NCBI GenBank assembly: GCA_016716885.1
Contig: JADJUV010000002.1
Location: 1-23,012, forward strand
From: Candidatus Trichofilum aggregatum
GTDB lineage: Bacteria > Chloroflexota > Anaerolineae > Promineifilales > Promineifilaceae
DNA: 23,012 nucleotides
Direction of reading: 5' to 3'
The position numbers were made by a program, and so were the translations under genes. This document shows, piece by piece, positions 15,001 to 21,000 of the stretch (position 1 is its first letter; every line of letters starts with the position of its first letter). The notes beneath the pieces were generated by a model. It worked only from the letters and a program-made list of their open reading frames with translations. It was not told where the DNA came from and made no database searches.

Positions 15001-18000
15001 GTCCCAGCAACGACACCAACGATGGTGAGACGGAAGTCCCTGGCGCGGCTTTCACCGTCGTCGTGACCAACAGTTCCACCATTTCCCACACCTTCCAGGT
15101 CACGATTAGCGGCCAACCGGCCAACCAGCTTATTTTTAACGGCGTCAAAGGGAGCAACAGCGCGGCGATCAGCCTGCCTGCCGGTGGGGTGGGGCGGATG
15201 GGGCTGTACGTGGTGCGCGACAGCCTGCCCAGTTCGGGCGCGTCTTTCCCGGTGAATGTGGCCGCCACCGCTCTTGATGATCCCACCCTGAGCGACAGTG
15301 CCAGCGACAGTTTCGTCATGCCTGCCCTGCCGTTCAGCCAGGTAACAGTCGAGCCGGAGACGATTTACGCGGCCGCGAACCAACCCACCCCCTTCACCCT
15401 GCATCTCAGCAACGTAGGCAACAGTTCGGCCAGCTTCCCCCTCACCGTCACCGTGCCAGTGACCAGTTGGGTAGTGAGCAGTTACCAGTCACCAGTTATC
15501 TTGTCACCGGGGCAGAGCAACAGTCAATTGGTTGACCTCACCGTTCCTGGTGGGCCGTTGGGAGCGACGTATCCGTTGTTGGTTTCTAGTTCTGCGCCGG
15601 GCAGTGCGTATGTTCAAACGGCTGTCGCCAACGTGCAGATCGTCGGGGCGTTGAGTGGGCCGATTTTTATTGCCAGTGGTGCGGCGCAAAGCTGTGCGTT
15701 GGGCAGTGTGGCCTTACCGGCGGCGGTGGAAAATCTGGCCCAATCGGTGGCTAACCTGGAAAGCAGTTGTGCCGGGGGGAGTTGTTCGTTGCTGGCGCGG
15801 GATGGGGCGGTCGCGGCCGCAAACCAACTCGCCAACTACGCCCAATCCACCTCGGCCCTGCTCACCGCCGATGATGATCTGCGGAGTATTGCCACCGTCA
15901 TGTCCAGCCACACCAGCCAGAGTGAGTTGGAACAGGATATGATGGATTTGGGCGCGGCCGCGACACTTCTCACCACCGAACTGTGCCAGGTACGCGACCA
16001 TCAGCCCACCGCCCGCTGGACGCCGCTTTTGGATGCCAGTTTGCCCGGCCAAGCCATCACCTACACCCTCGACGTAACCAACCTGGGCGCAGTTGTTACC
16101 AGCTACGCCATCACCGTCAGCCTGCCCACCGGCCCCACCGTCCTCAATGAGACGATTGATCCCGGTGACACGACCAGCCTGCCCTTCGTGCTGGCTCCCG
16201 TTACCCTCGACAGCTACGACCTCACCGCCACCGTCACCGCTGTGGGTTCCGGCGTGACCCTGAACACGCTCACGGCCCAGGCCACTGCCCGGCTCAACGT
16301 GGTGGATAAATTTGTCCAGGTGACAGCCGTCACCCCCAACCCGGCCTTCGTCGAAACGGGGGTCAGTTCCACCACCCTCTCCATTGCCGTGACCAACGTC
16401 GCCGGGGTGGCTCGCCCGGCCACCGCCCACACCGAAATTCTGGCTCCAGGCGGAGTCAGCCAATGGTCAGACGCCATTCCCCTCACCATCCTGGCCGGTT
16501 TGCCGCGCACCTATGAACTGGCAACGGTAGACACATCCGGCTGGGCCAAAGGCACGTACACCGTTACCGTTGATCTGCGCGATACCAGCAACAACCCCAT
16601 CCCCAACGGCACAGGTTACGGTTATCTCAGCGTCGGCGAGGCATTGGTCGCCAGCCATGTCGTTATGCCCGAACTGGTCGCCCCCGGAACCGTCACCGTC
16701 ACCACCCTCATCACCACCACCATCGTCGCCGACACCATCGGCAATGGCAACCTGGACGCCCCCACCACCTACCACGCCCCACACACCACGCAGGAACTCA
16801 CCCCCACCGTGCCCATCACCTACCCCCTCACCTTCTCCAACACCACCGGGGATGTTACAGAGCCGCTGGCCGCTGGCGGTGAGCCGTTGGCAGAAAGCAT
16901 TGAAGAGTCTCCAGTCTCCAGTCCCCAGTCTCTCAATCTCTCAGTCTCTCAGTCTCCTCTGGCGGGCTTCCTGAGAACCGAACAAGACAACCCCGCCATC
17001 CTCTACACCGGCACCTGGACGAATCTGACCAACAACCGGGCCAGTGCGGGCAGTTATCGCTTCGGGGATGATCCGGGGGATAGTGCCACGGTGACGGTGG
17101 ATGGTTCCTGGATCAATGTGGGGTTTGTGGCGGATCGGAACAGCGGCCGCGTCGAAATCTTCATTGACGGGTTCAGCCAGGGCATCCTCGACCTGTACCG
17201 GCGCGATGAGGTGGCGGTCAGTTTCGTCTACGATGGCCTGACCAATACAACCCACACCGTCGCCATCGTCGTGCAAGGCAGTGCCAACCCCCTCGCCAGC
17301 AATGACCGTGTCTACCTCGACTACGTGGACGGCTGGGACGGCGCGGCCGCGGACGGAACCTTTGAACAAACCGACCCCCGTGTCCTGCTCAGCGGCGGCT
17401 GGAACAACATCAACGACGCCAACGCCAGCGGCGGCAGTTACGTCCGCAGTAACAACGGCACTGCCTGGTTCATCTTCTCCGGGCCATCCTTCACCTTACA
17501 CAGCCTGGACAGCACCAGCGGCGGCGAAACCAACCTCTACCTGGACGGGCAATTCCTGACCCGGCTCGATCTATTCGCCTTCAGCACCGTCACCAGCACC
17601 TACGCCTTCACCGGCTTCGTGCCAGGGCCGCACATCGTCCAGATCAGCACCTACCGCGACAACGCCAGCGTAGACGCCTTCACCACCCCCGGCATTCCGC
17701 CGTTCCTGGACCCCAACCCGGCCCCTGGCGCATTCACCCGCTACGAGGATGATCACCCGGCCTTCCTTTATAACAGCCTGCCCTTCACCACCACCGCCCA
17801 GACCTGGACGCGCAACACCACCCTGGCGGCGGATCAGGCCAGCGGCGGGCAGACGATTAGCTCCAGCACCCCCGGCAACACCGCCAGCCTGACCGTCACC
17901 GGGCAATGGCTCAACCTGGGTTTTGCCACCGACACCGATGGCGGCGTGGCCGAGATTTTCCTGGATGGGGTTTCGCAGGGGACGATTGACCTGTACCGGA

Positions 18001-21000
18001 GTGAACGGGGCGTCACCAACCGCATTCTGGACGGGCTGAGCAACAGTAGCCACACCCTCAACCTGGTCGTCATCAGCGGCAGTGTCAAGGTGGATTATGT
18101 GGATGTGTGGGACGGTTCCGCCCTGCCCGATGGCACGTTTGATGTGGAAGCGGAGCGGTTCTTCACCAGCAATCGCAGTTTTGATTGGAGCCAGCGCATC
18201 AACCCCAGTGCCAACAACGGCAACTACCTGCGCGCCGGGAATGCCAGCAACCTCTGGTTCCCGTTCACGGGGGACAGCGTGACCTTCCAGCCGTTCTACG
18301 ATACCAGCGTGGGCCGGGTCAAAATTTACCTGGACGAGCAATACATGGGTATTTTTGAACTGTTCGGTGGCGGCAGCACCCCCAACTTCTCCTTCGATGG
18401 GTTGGGGGCGGGGGTTCACGTTCTGCGGGTGCAAGGGTATCGCAACAACAGCAGTGTCAATTTGATGATCACCCCCGGCATCCCGCCGTTCTACACGCCG
18501 CCCGTCTACACCGGCATTATTCGCTGGGAAGAGGATAATCCGGCCATCCGCTACAACGGCCTGCCCTACACCCAGACGGTCGCCAGTTGGGATCGGGGCA
18601 ATGATTTGAGCAATGTGCGGGCCAGCGATGGGCAGTACATGACCACGCTGGTCGCCGGAAACAGTGCCAGCCTGAGCTTCAACGGCAGTTGGGTCGGGGT
18701 GGGTCTGCTCACCGGCACGGATGCGGGACAGGCAGAAATCTTTATTGATGGGGTATCGCAGGGGGTGGTAGATTTGTTCAGCCGTGAGCCGGAGACGCTG
18801 AGCCGGTATTACGGCAACCTGCCTGCCGGGCCGCACACCATTCTGGTGCAAGCCCTGGGCACAAAACACCCCAACTCGACCAATACCCGTATCCTGATTG
18901 ATTACTTTGACACCTGGGATGGCACACCCCTGCCCGATGGCACGTTTGAAGAGACGGATGATCGCCTCTTTGTCAGTGATGGCTGGACGGTGGTGGTGAA
19001 TGGGGCGGCCAGCGGTGGCAGTTATGCCAGAGGCACGTCTCTGCTCGACCTGACGGCCTGGTTCCCGTTCTCCGGGGATTCGGTGTCGTTTCAGGCGTGG
19101 GCGCAGTTGACCAGTGATCAGGTGGAGATCAAGATTGACGGGGTGAGCCAGGGGTTGTTTGACGGGAAAAGCGTCGCGGCCGCACCGCGCACCTTCTCCT
19201 TCACCAACCTCGGCCCAGGGCCACACGTCCTGGAACTACGCCATTACCGGGGCGAGGCCACGATGGACACCTTCATCACCCCGGCGGTTGGCCCGGCGAC
19301 GGTTCTACCCACCTATACCGGCATGGTGCGCTACGAAGAAGATCACCCCGCCCTCAGCTACAACGGCTTCCCGTTCCGCCAGACCGTCGCCAGTTGGACG
19401 ATGCCGGGGCAGTTTCAGGCCAGCGGCCAGTTTGTGGGGCGCAGTAGCACCCTCGGCAATGAGGTGTCCCTGACCTTCTTTGGCAGTTGGGTGGCCGCCG
19501 GATTCTATGGCGGTATCAGCAACGCCGGAACGGTGGAGATTTTCCTGGATGGCGTCTCGCAAGGGGTGTTTAATACCGAATCGGCCAGCGATACCAGCAC
19601 CTTCGTCTTCCCTGGCCTCATCACCGGAACCCACACCATCTCCGTCTCCCTGCTGAGCGAAAACGTCTACTTCGACTACTTCGATGTGTACGACGCCAGC
19701 CCGGAAGATGATGGCTGGGTAGATGCCGATCTGGTCAACCGCTTTGATCAGGTGCATTATGGCGGCAGTTGGGACAGCACCAACAACCTTTACGCCCAGG
19801 GGGGCAGTTATGTGGCCCGCTCGGCGGGTGGGTTTGCCAACACCGCCTGGTTCGGTTTCGTGGGGGATGCCGTGACCTTCCTGGCCTTCAACCGGGATGG
19901 CTCCTCAGCAGAGATATTCCTGGATGGGGTCAGCCTGGGGCTGTTTGATCTGACCGCCGAATTCTCCGATCAGCCGTTCCCCCTGCACTTTGATGGCCTG
20001 ACGGATGGGCCGCATGTCCTGGCGGTCTATGCCGTCAACAGTGTGCGGGTGGATGCGTTTGAAGCCGACCCGGATGTTTTGCTGGATTACACCCCCACGG
20101 TTGAATGGTACGACGCCGCTCCGGCTGTACCTGGCCCGGCGACGTACAGCAACCGGGGCATGTTGAGCAGTGTTGTCCTGGGGGATTTGGATGGGGATGG
20201 AATTGTGGAACTGGTGGCCCCGGCCTCGAATGGCACGATGTATGTGTACCGGGGGGATGGGCAGGATGCGGGGGGTGGTTCGCCGCTGTTGTGGAGTACG
20301 GGGCTGGCGGGCGCGGCCGCGGAACCGGCCCTGGCTGATCTCGATGGGGACGGCCTGGCCGAAATCATCGTCAGCGGCTCCGGTGGAACCTACGCCTTCC
20401 ACCACGATGGCTCCGTCTACTGGTCCAATCCGGCCATCACCTCAGACCTGCCCGATGGCGGCGGCGTCATTGGCTGGGGCGGCCCCTCGGTGGGCAACCT
20501 GGACGGTGATCCCGAACCGGAAATTGTCCTGGCCGCCTACAACGACGCCCTGTACGTCCTCGACAGCGACGGGACGATCCTCTTCCAAGACCCCATCGGC
20601 ACCTTCCCCACCGTGCCCGCCCTGGCGGACATCACCGGGGATGGGGTGCTGGACATCATCGTAGCCCAGGCGCATACCCTCAAGGTGTACGATTTTGCCA
20701 GCGGCGGGAATGTGGCCTGGTCGTACACCCTCACCAACACCACCATCCGCAGTGGGGCATTCGGTGCGCCCGGTGTGGCCGACATTGACGGCGACGGCCA
20801 GCCGGAAATCATCATCAACTGGGGGCATCGCGTCGAAGCCCTCAACCACGACGGCTCACTCCTCTGGTCGTACTACGATGGTTTCCTGGTGATCCGGGGG
20901 TCGGATGGGCAGAGGCTGTTCAACGAACCATTCACCGGGTCGGGTACGGTGTTGGATTACCCGACGCTGGGGGATGTGGATGGGGACGGGTATGCCGAAG

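Noticed and set aside
15714..16463. A 249-codon open frame on the - strand, and similar ones at 14667-15404 and 12816-13385
   Set aside because: All are antisense to the intact giant gene, Gly-rich and without motifs or plausible ribosome binding sites.
17571..19226. A 551-codon open frame on the - strand
   Set aside because: It lies wholly antisense to the well-supported galactose-binding-like array, has low-complexity Gly/Arg/Val composition and no recognisable domain. Long antisense frames are expected from GC-rich codon use.
16980..20085. A CRISPR array or DNA-level tandem repeat
   Set aside because: The periodicity is in the protein modules (about 780 bp) with strongly diverged nucleotide sequence; there are no short identical direct repeats with spacers.
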